In this document: piece after piece, positions 24,775-34,107 of the stretch
Layout: every line of letters begins with the position of its first letter
Numbering within the stretch: position 1 is the first letter of the stretch
Notes under the pieces: generated by a model
Database searches by the model: none
What the model was told of the DNA's origin: nothing
What the model saw: only the letters and a program-made list of their open reading frames with translations
NCBI GenBank assembly: GCA_944321715.1
Contig: CALUMJ010000007.1
Location: 1-64,000, forward strand
Direction of reading: 5' to 3'
From: an uncultured Muribaculaceae bacterium
GTDB lineage: Bacteria; Bacteroidota; Bacteroidia; Bacteroidales; Muribaculaceae
Length of the DNA: 64,000 nucleotides
Position numbers and translations under genes: made by a program

Positions 24775-27573
24775 ATGGAAACTGAAGAGAGATATAAGTT
24801 GTTCTTGGATAAGATAAGTAGTTTCTTGCCGAAAGAACGTGTATATACCGACGATTTGCGCCGTTTGGCATGGGGCACTGATGCGGGATTTTACCATAAA
24901 GTTCCGCGGGCCGTAATTCGCTCGATGAACGAGGCCGAGGTGTCGCGCATATTAAAGATTGCCAATGAGCTTGAGTTGCCAGTCACTTTCCGTGCTGCTG
25001 GTACGAGTTTGTCGGGGCAGGCAATCACCGACTCGATATTGGTGGTGGCCGGCAAAAACTGGGAAAAATATGAGGTGTCGGACGATGCCGAAACTATAAC
25101 TTTACAACCCGGATTGGTGGGGGAGCGCGTAAACGAGATTTTGAAGCCATACGGGCGCATATTCCCTCCCGACCCGGCATCGAAAGGAGCTGCAATGGTG
25201 GGCGGTATCGTGATGAACAACGCATCGGGCATGAATTGCGGCACACATGCCAATAGCGACCGCATATTGCGCTCGATGCGCATAGTGCTTGCCGACGGCA
25301 CAGTGCTTGACACTGGCGACGAGGCGAGCCGCAACGAGTTCCGCCAGACGCATCCCGAGTTTGTGGCAAAAATCGAAGAGCTGCGCGACCGCATCAATGC
25401 CGACAGTGAGCTTGCCAATCGCATAAAATATAAATATTCCATAAAAAACGTCACGGGATTGAACATCTATCCGTTTGTGATGTTTACCGACCCATTCGAC
25501 ATAATCACGCACCTGATGGTTGGTTCGGAGGGTACGTTGGGGTTCGGTAGCCTTTTCAGGATGTCAACGGGGCATCTTTATAAATATTCGGCGAGCGCAA
25601 TGCTTTATTTCAGCAGTATGCGTGAGGCCTGCAAGGCAGTTGTCGCCTTGAAGAAAGGGCCTGTGTATAGTGCCGAGATGCTCGACAAGAAGTCGTTGTC
25701 GTCGGTGAACGACACTACTGGCGAGGGGCTGACGGCAATATTGACCGAAACCAAGGCCGACAGCATGGAGGAACTGGAAAGCAACATTGCCGCCGTGCAG
25801 GAAATCTTGAAGCAATTCGAGCTATTCGTTCCGGCGCAGTTTACCGCCGACCCTGCCGTGTATTCCCGGTATTGGGCCATACGTTCGGGTATTTTCCCGT
25901 CGGTGGGCGGCACACGTCCGTTGGGTACGACGGTGCTGATAGAAGATGTGGCATTCCATATCGAAGATTTGCCCGATGCCACTGCCGACCTTGCCGAGCT
26001 GATTGACCGTCACGGATATGACGATGCTTGCATATATGGCCATGCTTTTGAGGGGAATTATCACTTTGTGCTGTCGCAATCGTTTGAAAGCGAGGCCGAG
26101 GTCAACCGTTACCGCGACATGATGACCGATTTGTGCCACTTAGTGGTCGATAAGTATGACGGTTCGCTCAAGGCCGAGCATGGCACAGGCCGCAACATGG
26201 CTCCATTTGTCAAGATGGAATGGGGCGAGAAGGCATACGCCATAATGCGGGAAGTGAAACACCTGTTCGACCCCAAGAACCTGATTAACCCTGGGGTGAT
26301 ATTTAACGATGACCCAGAGTGCTTCATAAAGGGAATGAAGCACATGCCGCTCACCAACAGCCACGTGGACAAGTGCATAGAATGCGGTTTCTGCGAGGTG
26401 AATTGCGTGACATGCGGACTCGGTTTGTCGTCGCGCCAGCGCATAGTAGTGCAGCGTGAAATTTCGCAACTTAAATCCACTGGCGAAGACCCGGCTCGGC
26501 TTGCTCGCCTGGTGGAACAATTCAAATATTACGGAAACACCATGTGCGCAGGCGACGGCTTGTGCAGTACATCATGCCCGATGAAAATCAACACGGGCGA
26601 TATGATACACGACTTGCGTGCAGAGCAGTTGCCGCAAGGCAGCATGGGGTACAAGATGGGCGACTTTGCCGCTCGCAATCTTGGTGCGGTGTCGGGTGTG
26701 TTGCGCCCGTTGCTCACGGCTGCAGGTGTAGCACAGTCGATTGTCGGCGACAATGCGGTGTCGGCTATCGGCAAGGGGCTGCATGGCTTGGGATTGCCGT
26801 TGTGGACTCCGTCGTTACCAACGGCTCACTATTGGCGAGGTGGTTCGATGTCATCGGGAAGCGTGGCAAAGAAGGTGGTATATTTCCCGAGCTGCATCAA
26901 CCGCACTATGGGTCGTTCCAAGCATGACGGTACTAAGCGCGACCTTGTTGACGAAGTTGTGGCGTTGTTTGCAAAAGCCGGCTGGGAAGTGTTGTTCCCA
27001 CAAAAAATTGCCGACCTGTGCTGCGGCATGATATGGGAAAGCAAGGGTATGCCCGACATTGCCGAGCGCAAAGTGTGCGAACTCGAAGACGCATTGTGGG
27101 AAGTTTCGCAGCATGGGCAATATCCGGTGATTTGCGACCAAAGTCCGTGTATGCACCGCATGAAAGAGAATTTCAAGAGGATACAACCATACGAGTTGCT
27201 TGAATTTGTCCACGACTTTATCGCCCCGAATCTCGAATTCAGGCCTATCGACGAACCTGTGGCATTGCACATAACTTGCTCATCGCGCAAGATGGGGCTT
27301 GTGGAGAAAATCACGGCTCTTGCCAAGATGTGTTCACGCCATGTGCTTGTGCCGGAGGGTATCGGTTGTTGCGGATTTGCCGGCGACAAGGGTTTTACGC
27401 ACCCCGAGGTCAACGCTTATGCATTGCGTAAGCTGCGCCCTCAGATTGAAGCTGCTGACATAAAGCGTGGCTTCTCAAACAGTCGCACGTGCGAAGTGGG
27501 ATTATCGACTAATTCGGGCATCCCATACGTGTCGCTTGTGTACTTAGTGAATGAATGTACCATAACAAAATAA
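24775..27573 (+). CDS. FAD/Fe-S D-2-hydroxyacid (lactate/glycolate-type) dehydrogenase
   Basis: A 932-residue fusion. The N-terminal FAD-binding (PCMH-type) domain contains RAAGTSLSGQAI at about residues 67-78 and GSEGTLGF at about 250. The FAD-oxidase C-terminal domain carries the metal/substrate His motifs GHAFEGNYHF and KAEHGTGRN (about 425-480). Two 4Fe-4S motifs, CIECGFCEVNC (about 534) and CAGDGLCSTSCPM (about 591), follow. Two CCG electron-transfer motifs are at about 748 (LCCGM) and 864 (GCCGFAGDKG). The family oxidises D-lactate, glycolate or D-2-hydroxyglutarate. Because murT, murK and murQ follow at 17, -4 and +3 bases, and MurQ releases D-lactate, D-lactate is the most likely substrate. 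I start at ATG 24775; the in-frame start at 24694 precedes the promoter. Confidence 0.85.
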   Translation: METEERYKLFLDKISSFLPKERVYTDDLRRLAWGTDAGFYHKVPRAVIRSMNEAEVSRILKIANELELPVTFRAAGTSLSGQAITDSILVVAGKNWEKYEVSDDAETITLQPGLVGERVNEILKPYGRIFPPDPASKGAAMVGGIVMNNASGMNCGTHANSDRILRSMRIVLADGTVLDTGDEASRNEFRQTHPEFVAKIEELRDRINADSELANRIKYKYSIKNVTGLNIYPFVMFTDPFDIITHLMVGSEGTLGFGSLFRMSTGHLYKYSASAMLYFSSMREACKAVVALKKGPVYSAEMLDKKSLSSVNDTTGEGLTAILTETKADSMEELESNIAAVQEILKQFELFVPAQFTADPAVYSRYWAIRSGIFPSVGGTRPLGTTVLIEDVAFHIEDLPDATADLAELIDRHGYDDACIYGHAFEGNYHFVLSQSFESEAEVNRYRDMMTDLCHLVVDKYDGSLKAEHGTGRNMAPFVKMEWGEKAYAIMREVKHLFDPKNLINPGVIFNDDPECFIKGMKHMPLTNSHVDKCIECGFCEVNCVTCGLGLSSRQRIVVQREISQLKSTGEDPARLARLVEQFKYYGNTMCAGDGLCSTSCPMKINTGDMIHDLRAEQLPQGSMGYKMGDFAARNLGAVSGVLRPLLTAAGVAQSIVGDNAVSAIGKGLHGLGLPLWTPSLPTAHYWRGGSMSSGSVAKKVVYFPSCINRTMGRSKHDGTKRDLVDEVVALFAKAGWEVLFPQKIADLCCGMIWESKGMPDIAERKVCELEDALWEVSQHGQYPVICDQSPCMHRMKENFKRIQPYELLEFVHDFIAPNLEFRPIDEPVALHITCSSRKMGLVEKITALAKMCSRHVLVPEGIGCCGFAGDKGFTHPEVNAYALRKLRPQIEAADIKRGFSNSRTCEVGLSTNSGIPYVSLVYLVNECTITK

Positions 27574-27590
27574 AACACACACGAATAAGT

Positions 27591-28763
27591 ATGCCAGAAG
27601 TTAAAACTACAAGTGGGCGGCTTTTGTCGCTCGACATTTTGCGAGGAATTACTATTGCAGGGATGATATTGGTGAATAATCCCGGGTCATGGACCTCGAT
27701 ATACGCACCGTTGAAGCATGCCGAATGGAATGGGCTTACACCTACCGACTTGGTGTTTCCGTTCTTTATGTTCATCATGGGAATTTCGATGTATTTCTCG
27801 CTACGCAAGTTCCAGTTTCGCCCATCGGGGCATCTGATGTGGAAAATAGTGCGCCGCACTATACTCATCTATTTGATAGGCGTGGCAATAGCATGGTTCA
27901 GTAACTTCTGTTACGGACTTGCAGGCAGCGAAGGCCCGTTGTGGGATAGGATATGCCAGTCGGCCAACAGCTTCGCACATTTGCGGCTTGTCGGGGTAAT
28001 GCCACGGTTGGCGTTGACCTATTTCTTTGGGTCGATAGTGGCTATTACGCTGAAGCATAAATTCATACCATGGCTCATAGCTGCAATACTCGTCGTGTAT
28101 GCCGTGATTTTGCTTGTAGGCCACGGATATGACTTTACCACCGACAACGTAATCTACTTGGTAGATACTGCCATATTGGGTCACGCCCACATGTATAGCG
28201 GCGTTTCGGTCGGAGGCGTGAATATGCCTTTCGACCCCGAGGGGCTGCTAAGTACGCTGCCATGTATCGCCCATGTGCTTATCGGCATGATGTGTGGTGA
28301 AATGATAATGAAAACCAAGGATAACAATCAACGCACCAACGACTTGTTCCGCATCGGTATAATCCTGACTTTTGCCGGATTGCTACTCAATTACGGTTTG
28401 CCAATCAACAAGAGCATTTGGTCGCCGACATACGTAATCACCACCTGCGGGCTTGGGGCAAGTTTGCTTGGACTGTTGATATGGATAATCGACATCAAAG
28501 GGCGTAAGTCGTGGTGCCGTTTCTTTGAGTCGTTTGGTATCAATCCGCTATTCTTGTATGTGCTTGGGGGTGTGCTGGGCATACTTTTCGGTGCAATAAG
28601 CATAGGCGGAGTGTCGATAAAGGGATGGATAAACACACATTTCTTGCTGGCAATGGTTGGCGATGCCTATTTGGCATCGTGCCTCTATGCCATAGTGTTC
28701 GTGATAATTAACTGGTGTATTGGTTACATCTTGTATAAGAAAAAAATATATATAAAGATATGA
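27591..28763 (+). CDS. murT: MurT-like N-acetylmuramic acid transporter (DUF5009)
   Basis: A 390-residue polytopic membrane protein with the N-terminal signature RLLSLDILRGITIAGMILVNNPG and PTDLVFPFFMFIMG, shared with heparan-alpha-glucosaminide N-acetyltransferase relatives. In Tannerella forsythia a member of this family, encoded next to murK and murQ, was shown to carry N-acetylmuramic acid across the inner membrane. The same order occurs here. About ten hydrophobic segments are seen. The stop overlaps the murK start (ATGA). I chose ATG 27591 over 27555 because the latter overlaps the upstream gene and adds a basic, non-conserved leader. Confidence 0.85.
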   Translation: MPEVKTTSGRLLSLDILRGITIAGMILVNNPGSWTSIYAPLKHAEWNGLTPTDLVFPFFMFIMGISMYFSLRKFQFRPSGHLMWKIVRRTILIYLIGVAIAWFSNFCYGLAGSEGPLWDRICQSANSFAHLRLVGVMPRLALTYFFGSIVAITLKHKFIPWLIAAILVVYAVILLVGHGYDFTTDNVIYLVDTAILGHAHMYSGVSVGGVNMPFDPEGLLSTLPCIAHVLIGMMCGEMIMKTKDNNQRTNDLFRIGIILTFAGLLLNYGLPINKSIWSPTYVITTCGLGASLLGLLIWIIDIKGRKSWCRFFESFGINPLFLYVLGGVLGILFGAISIGGVSIKGWINTHFLLAMVGDAYLASCLYAIVFVIINWCIGYILYKKKIYIKI

Positions 28764-29608
28764 TATTGATAGCAGATAGTGGGTCAACCAAGATTGAATG
28801 GTGTGTCCTCGACGAGGGTAAAGTGGTGGCACAGGTGTTTACCGTAGGGATGAATGCCATGTTGCTCACCGAGGATGAAATGGCCGAAACCATGGCACGT
28901 GAACTTATGCCGCATATAGCCGGAATGGCAATCGACGAAGTGTATTATTACGGAGCTGGATGCCTGTTCGACAATATTTGCAACAATGTGAGGAATGCTA
29001 TAAGTCGCAATCTGCCATCGGCCAAGAAGATAATGGTTGATACCGACTTGCTGGCCGCCGCCCGTGCAGTGTGTGGCAACGAGCCTGGCATAGCTTGCAT
29101 TCTTGGAACTGGGTCAAACTCGTGTTACTACGACGGTGAAAAGATTGTCGATAATGTGTCGCCGCTCGGCTACATCCTTGGCGACGAGGGCAGCGGTGCC
29201 GTATTGGGCAAGTTGCTCGTGGGCGACGTGCTGAAGAAGCAGATACCACAGCATCTCATCGACAAGTTCATGGCGCAATATTCGCTCACGCCGCAAGTAA
29301 TCATCGAAAATGTTTACCGCAAACCCAATGCCAACCGTTTCTTGGCATCGTTGTCGCCGTTCCTTGCCGAGAATATCGAGGAACCGTCGGTGCACCGCTT
29401 GGTGTTGAATGCGTTCAAGTCGTTCTTTGTGCGCAATGTCGAGAATTACAAGGATTACAGAGAATTGCCTGTGAATTTCGTGGGGTCGATTGCTGTAAAT
29501 TACCGCGAGGTACTCGAAGAGGCCGCAAAGGCATTGTATATCAACATCGGGAAAATCATTAAAAGCCCGATGGAAGGATTGGTCAAATATCATTCTAATT
29601 TTATGTAA
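28760..29608 (+). CDS. murK: N-acetylmuramate kinase (BadF family)
   Basis: A 282-residue ASKHA sugar kinase. ADSGSTKIEW is at residues 5-14, CILGTGSNSC at about 113-122 and YILGDEGSGAVLGKLL at about 135-150. It overlaps murT by 4 bases and is followed 3 bases later by murQ. By comparison with Tannerella MurK it phosphorylates MurNAc, and perhaps GlcNAc, to the 6-phosphate. The paralogue at 2463 has the same architecture. Confidence 0.88.
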   Translation: MILIADSGSTKIEWCVLDEGKVVAQVFTVGMNAMLLTEDEMAETMARELMPHIAGMAIDEVYYYGAGCLFDNICNNVRNAISRNLPSAKKIMVDTDLLAAARAVCGNEPGIACILGTGSNSCYYDGEKIVDNVSPLGYILGDEGSGAVLGKLLVGDVLKKQIPQHLIDKFMAQYSLTPQVIIENVYRKPNANRFLASLSPFLAENIEEPSVHRLVLNAFKSFFVRNVENYKDYRELPVNFVGSIAVNYREVLEEAAKALYINIGKIIKSPMEGLVKYHSNFM

Positions 29609-29611
29609 ATC

Positions 29612-30427
29612 ATGGCTTTTGTGAAGATTAGCGAACAACCGTCGTTATATAACGACCTTGAAAAGAAGTCGGTGCATGATATTCTCACTGAAATCAATAC
29701 CGAAGACCACAAGGTGGCCGATGCCGTGCAGCGGGCTATACCGCAAATCGAGAAATTGGTGACCGGCATAGTGCCTCGCATGAAAAGGGGAGGCCGCATA
29801 TTCTATATGGGTGCAGGCACGTCGGGGCGGCTTGGCGTACTCGACGCATCGGAGATACCTCCGACATTCGGTATGGAACCTACGTGGGTGATTGGCATCA
29901 TTGCAGGTGGCGATGTGGCCCTGCGTAACCCGGTGGAAAATGCCGAAGATGATACCGAGCAAGGCTGGAAAGACTTGCAGCAATACAACATTAACGAGAA
30001 GGACACGGTGGTGGGTATCGCCGCATCGGGAACGACACCCTACGTGATTGCCGCCTTGAGGAAGGCTCGTGAGGCGGGCTGCCTGACGGCTTCAATCACG
30101 AGCAATCCCGACGCACCTATTTCGGAAGCTGCCGAAATACCCATTGAGATGATTGTGGGGCCGGAATATGTCACCGGTAGCTCGCGAATGAAGTCGGGTA
30201 CGGGGCAGAAGATGATATGCAACATGATTACCACGACCGTTATGATACAAATGGGGCGTGTGAAAGGCAACAAGATGGTGAACATGCAACTCACAAATGC
30301 CAAGCTCGTTGACCGTGGCACTCGTATGCTCGTTGACGAACTCGGATTGCAATACGACGAGGCTCGCCGCTTGCTGTTGCTCCATGGCTCGGTGAAAGCG
30401 GCAATCGACGCATACCACCAGCATTGA
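29612..30427 (+). CDS. murQ: N-acetylmuramic acid 6-phosphate etherase
   Basis: A 271-residue SIS-fold enzyme that splits MurNAc 6-phosphate into GlcNAc 6-phosphate and D-lactate. The signature MGAGTSGRLGVLDASEIPP at 66-84 includes Glu81, equivalent to the catalytic Glu of E. coli MurQ. GIAASGTTPYV (about 136) and TGSSRMKSGTGQKM (about 189-202) complete the active site. It is the last gene of the dehydrogenase-murTKQ run, followed by a stem-loop at 30458. Confidence 0.96.
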   Translation: MAFVKISEQPSLYNDLEKKSVHDILTEINTEDHKVADAVQRAIPQIEKLVTGIVPRMKRGGRIFYMGAGTSGRLGVLDASEIPPTFGMEPTWVIGIIAGGDVALRNPVENAEDDTEQGWKDLQQYNINEKDTVVGIAASGTTPYVIAALRKAREAGCLTASITSNPDAPISEAAEIPIEMIVGPEYVTGSSRMKSGTGQKMICNMITTTVMIQMGRVKGNKMVNMQLTNAKLVDRGTRMLVDELGLQYDEARRLLLLHGSVKAAIDAYHQH

Positions 30428-30457
30428 TGTAAATGACGACATAAACATATTGCAAAA

Positions 30458-30496
30458 CACGGGCAGGGTAGCGGTTTATGTGCCATCCTGCCCGTG
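30458..30496 (+). terminator. stem-loop after murQ
   Basis: Perfect 10-bp arms CACGGGCAGG/CCTGCCCGTG with a 19-base loop, 30 bases after the murQ stop. It has no T tract on the plus strand, so termination is probable but not certain. Confidence 0.55.
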
Positions 30497-30601
30497 CTGT
30501 GTTGCGGCGGCGGGGTTGAAAATAGTTGCTTGCGGTGGTGCATTGTTTGCTATTTTATTGTAACTTTACGGCGTAAATGAAACATAATACCTAATAAACT
30601 T

Positions 30602-32023
30602 ATGAAACACTTATTTTTAACGTCGCTTGCCGTAGCTCTTGGCTTGGCGGGCTATGCTGGTGACAAACCTGCTGAAACTATTACTAACGACGACGTGATA
30701 TTGCATGCATGGTGTTGGTCGTTCAATACTATCAAGGATAACATGAAACAGATTGCCGATGCGGGCTTCCGCTATGTGCAGACTTCGCCTGCGCAACATT
30801 GCATCACCGAGGCTCGTGGCGACAAGGGCGGCGGCAACCAGTTGTATGGCCACGGACGTTGGTATTACCAATACCAACCTACCGACTGGAAAATAGGCAA
30901 TTACCAGATGGGTACGCGTGAAGATTTCATGGAAATGTGCAACGAAGCCGAGAAATATGGCGTGAAAGTGATTGTGGACGTGTTGCCAAACCATACCGCC
31001 ATGGACGACACACGCGTGAGCGACGACCTCGACGCAGCTGTCGGAGGCCATGAAAATCTTTACCACGCTTCGGGATTCGACGAAATCAAGGACTATAACG
31101 ACCGCCGCCAGTGTACAACCGGGCAAATGGGTGGCCTACCCGACGTGAACACCGAGAACCCCGATTTCCAATATTATTACATGATGTATGTCAACGACCT
31201 GCTCAGCTGTGGAGCGCGCGGTTTCCGGTACGACACGGCCAAGCACATAGGCTTGCCGAGCGACCCGCTCGACGAGAAGTCGAAGCAAAACGACTTCTGG
31301 GAGGTCGCTACTGGCCGCAAATCGGTCAAAGGGCTTAGCATGGCGTTGCCGATGGACAGCCTGTTCATATATGGCGAGGTGCTCCAAGACAAGAATGTGA
31401 AGGAGGAGGAATATGGGCAATATATCAACCTCACTGCAAGTTCCTACGGACATGTGCTGCGCAACGTGCTTAATGCAGGCGACTGGAGCGCCGACAACGT
31501 GATGCAGTGGGCGCACCCCGTTGACCCGTATAAATTGGTGACATGGGTAGAATCACACGACACGTATTGCAACGCCCATGAGTCGGCCAGCCTTACCAAC
31601 GACCAAATACGCATGGGGTGGGTGTTCCTTGCAGCAAGGCAATATGGAACGCCGCTGTTCTATTCACGGCCCAATAACAGCACGCCCGACAACGTGTGGG
31701 GCGACAACGTGGTGGGCGCACGAGGTAATGACGCATTTTTCCATCCCGAAGTCGTGGCTGCCAATAAATTCCGTCGCCAGATGCACGGCCAGCCCGAAAC
31801 GCTCTATTTCAGTGCCGACAGCAAGGTGGCACAAGTGTGCCGTGGCAAGAAAGGTGCAGCCATCGTGAATGTTACAGGCGAAAATGTGGAATTTGCCATG
31901 GAAACGTCGTTGCCTAACGGCAAATACAAGGATGTAGTGTATGGCACCCAATTTGTGGTTAAGAAGGGCATGATTACTGGCACGGTAAAGCCCTATACCT
32001 CTTATATATTGGTGAAAAAATGA
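30602..32023 (+). CDS. secreted alpha-amylase, GH13
   Basis: A 473-residue exported amylase. A signal peptide covers about residues 1-19 (LGLAGYAG). The GH13 barrel shows HAWCWSFNTI (about 36), VDVLPNHT (region I, about 122), GFRYDTAKH (nucleophile Asp211), YGEVLQD (acid/base Glu259) and VESHDTY (Asp320). It would cleave alpha-1,4 glucan outside the inner membrane. Glycogen synthase and glucan phosphorylase genes follow after a 380-base gap, so a separate unit is likely. No lipobox is visible. Confidence 0.92.
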   Translation: MKHLFLTSLAVALGLAGYAGDKPAETITNDDVILHAWCWSFNTIKDNMKQIADAGFRYVQTSPAQHCITEARGDKGGGNQLYGHGRWYYQYQPTDWKIGNYQMGTREDFMEMCNEAEKYGVKVIVDVLPNHTAMDDTRVSDDLDAAVGGHENLYHASGFDEIKDYNDRRQCTTGQMGGLPDVNTENPDFQYYYMMYVNDLLSCGARGFRYDTAKHIGLPSDPLDEKSKQNDFWEVATGRKSVKGLSMALPMDSLFIYGEVLQDKNVKEEEYGQYINLTASSYGHVLRNVLNAGDWSADNVMQWAHPVDPYKLVTWVESHDTYCNAHESASLTNDQIRMGWVFLAARQYGTPLFYSRPNNSTPDNVWGDNVVGARGNDAFFHPEVVAANKFRRQMHGQPETLYFSADSKVAQVCRGKKGAAIVNVTGENVEFAMETSLPNGKYKDVVYGTQFVVKKGMITGTVKPYTSYILVKK

Positions 32024-32081
32024 GCGGTTGCCCCCTCTATTCATATTACTGAGCTGTGTGAAAACAGTCTATAGTAATGTC

Positions 32082-32182
32082 GAGGCTGTGCCAAAATAGA
32101 ATCAGCAACTACGTTTTAGTGGCGCGCGAGCCGTGCGTATTCTAAAACGAGAGTGGAAGTATCACCATTTTGGCACAGCTCT
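32082..32182. repeat. diverged relative of the dispersed inverted repeat
   Basis: Terminal repeats GAGGCTGTGCCAAAAT and ATTTTGGCACAGCTCT enclose an inner stem CGTTTTAG/CTAAAACG that itself encloses GCGCGCGAGCCGTGCG. The plan matches the 180-bp elements but the end sequence differs. Confidence 0.6.
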
Positions 32183-32231
32183 TTTGGCAAGTGTTATGAT
32201 TATTATTTGTGTGGTTAACTTATTTTAACGT

Positions 32232-32345
32232 ATGCAATATTATACACCTGCTTTAAAAGAAAGAGCTGTGTTTGGAGGGAAGCAAAAGCATGGATTCAAG
32301 ATAGATGTGCAATCTACTTGGAAAGCAAAAGGGTTAATGATTTAG
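32232..32345 (+). other. short ORF of 37 codons, uncertain
   Basis: ATG to TAG encodes a basic peptide starting MQYYTPALKERAVFGG. It is the only open frame in 32024-32402. It could be a small protein, a fragment or chance; I recognise no family. The remainder of this gap holds the repeat at 32082 and the glycogen synthase promoter. Confidence 0.2.
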
Positions 32346-32365
32346 GATAATTATTTTTTTTTGCC

Positions 32366-32373
32366 TACATTTG
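32366..32373 (+). promoter_or_regulatory. -7 element of the glycogen synthase gene
   Basis: A perfect TAnnTTTG (TACATTTG), 29 bases before ATG 32403. It rules out the in-frame start at 32361. Confidence 0.6.
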
Positions 32374-32402
32374 TAGCCATAAATATTTGGATTAGATGCT
32401 AT

Positions 32403-34070
32403 ATGACAGAAACCACAGAAAAACCAGACGTAATATTTGAAACAAGCTGGGAAGTGTGTAATAAAGTAGGTGGAATATATGCCGTTCTTTCTACAAAAGC
32501 AAAGACTTTACAGAATGATTTCAAAGATAAAGTGATATTCATAGGTCCCGACATTTGGAGCAAGGAGAATCCGTGTCCTTTCTTCAAGGAGTCGAAAACC
32601 GTTCTGCAAGAATGGCGCAAGCAAGCTGTATTCCCGTTGGGCATGGAAGTGCGTGTCGGCAGGTGGGATATACCGGGCCGCCCCATTGTCATACTGGTGG
32701 ATTACAAGGCATTGTTCACCTACAAGGATGAACTTTACACACAGATGTGGAATAAGTTTTGCGTTGATTCGCTACATGCCTACGGCGACTATGACGAAAG
32801 TTGCATGTTTGCCTACGGTGCGGCATTGGTGATTGAAAGTATATACCTCGATTATTATAATGATGGCAAGAGCCGCGTGGTGGCTCATTTCAACGAGTGG
32901 ACCACGGGCATGGGATTGCTTTATCTTAAGTCACACATGCCGTCGATAGCCACGGTGTTCACGACCCATGCCACGAGCATCGGGCGTAGCATTTGCGGCA
33001 ACAACAAGCCGCTGTATGACTACCTCGGTGGATACAATGGCGACCAGATGGCTGGCGAGTTGAACATGCAGTCGAAGCATTCGCTTGAAAAGGCCGCGGC
33101 ATGGAATGCCGACAGTTTCACCACCGTGAGCGAGGTTACGGCTAAGGAATGCGCCCAACTGCTTGGCCGTCGGCCATTAGTTACGCCGAATGGCTTTGAG
33201 CAAACATTTGTTCCGGCCAAGAAAGACTATCAGTCGAAGCGAGATGCTGCACGTCAAAAGATGCTACAAGTGGCGCGCGCATTGACTGGGGTCGATTTTG
33301 CCGACGACAGCACATTCATCGTGGCCACGGCTGGACGCAACGAATTCCGTAACAAAGGATATGACGTATTTATCGATGCAATGAACACGATTCGCAACAC
33401 CTACCATAATGATGGCAAGAAGGTGCTGGCATTCATGTTTGTACCGGCATGGGTCGATGAGCCGCGCCGCGACTTAGCTGCCGCAATGGGCGAAGGAAAG
33501 TGTACAAGGCTCGAAAACTCAATGATTACGCACACTTTGCATAACTATTCGCAAGACGCAATATATGGCAAAATCAATTATCTCGGAATGCATTATTCGG
33601 TTGATAATCATTTCACGATAATATATGTGCCTTGTTATCTTAACGGCGACGACGGCATTTTCAACATGCCATATTACGATTTGTTGCCCGGACTCGACTG
33701 CACCGTATTTGCCTCGTATTACGAGCCGTGGGGCTACACTCCGCTTGAAAGTATCGCATTCGGCGTGCCGACTGTTACGACCGACCTTGCCGGTTTCGGA
33801 CAATGGGTCCTCGACAGTTTCGAGAACGGTTTCGCGGCATGTGGCGTGAAGGTGCTGCACCGCAATGACTCGAACTACAACGATGTGGTGTCGCAAATCG
33901 CTTCAAATGTACTTGCTCTCATAGGCGAGAAAGGCAAGGCTGCCGATAACATAAGGAATGCCGCTGCGGCTACATCGAAGCAAGCGCAATGGAAGCAATT
34001 CATCGCATATTACTACGAAGCATATAGCGAAGCCCTGCAAAATCGCGAAAGCCAGGGATTGAATATATAA
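32403..34070 (+). CDS. glycogen synthase, GT3-like
   Basis: A 555-residue glycosyltransferase of the eukaryote-like GT3 group, not the GT5 GlgA. The N-terminal FETSWEVCNKVGGIYAVLSTKA (about 13-34) is the donor-binding hallmark of GT3. HFNEWTTGMGLLYLK lies near 164, the KxxK-like FVPAWVDEPRRDL at about 345, and the late catalytic-Glu region FASYYEPWGYTPLESIAFG at about 439-457. It extends glycogen from UDP- or ADP-glucose. The phosphorylase gene starts 37 bases downstream, so synthesis and breakdown are probably co-transcribed. Confidence 0.9.
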   Translation: MTETTEKPDVIFETSWEVCNKVGGIYAVLSTKAKTLQNDFKDKVIFIGPDIWSKENPCPFFKESKTVLQEWRKQAVFPLGMEVRVGRWDIPGRPIVILVDYKALFTYKDELYTQMWNKFCVDSLHAYGDYDESCMFAYGAALVIESIYLDYYNDGKSRVVAHFNEWTTGMGLLYLKSHMPSIATVFTTHATSIGRSICGNNKPLYDYLGGYNGDQMAGELNMQSKHSLEKAAAWNADSFTTVSEVTAKECAQLLGRRPLVTPNGFEQTFVPAKKDYQSKRDAARQKMLQVARALTGVDFADDSTFIVATAGRNEFRNKGYDVFIDAMNTIRNTYHNDGKKVLAFMFVPAWVDEPRRDLAAAMGEGKCTRLENSMITHTLHNYSQDAIYGKINYLGMHYSVDNHFTIIYVPCYLNGDDGIFNMPYYDLLPGLDCTVFASYYEPWGYTPLESIAFGVPTVTTDLAGFGQWVLDSFENGFAACGVKVLHRNDSNYNDVVSQIASNVLALIGEKGKAADNIRNAAAATSKQAQWKQFIAYYYEAYSEALQNRESQGLNI

Positions 34071-34107
34071 TTAAAGAGTTAACAACCCAAAATATCATAA
34101 ACAGAAG

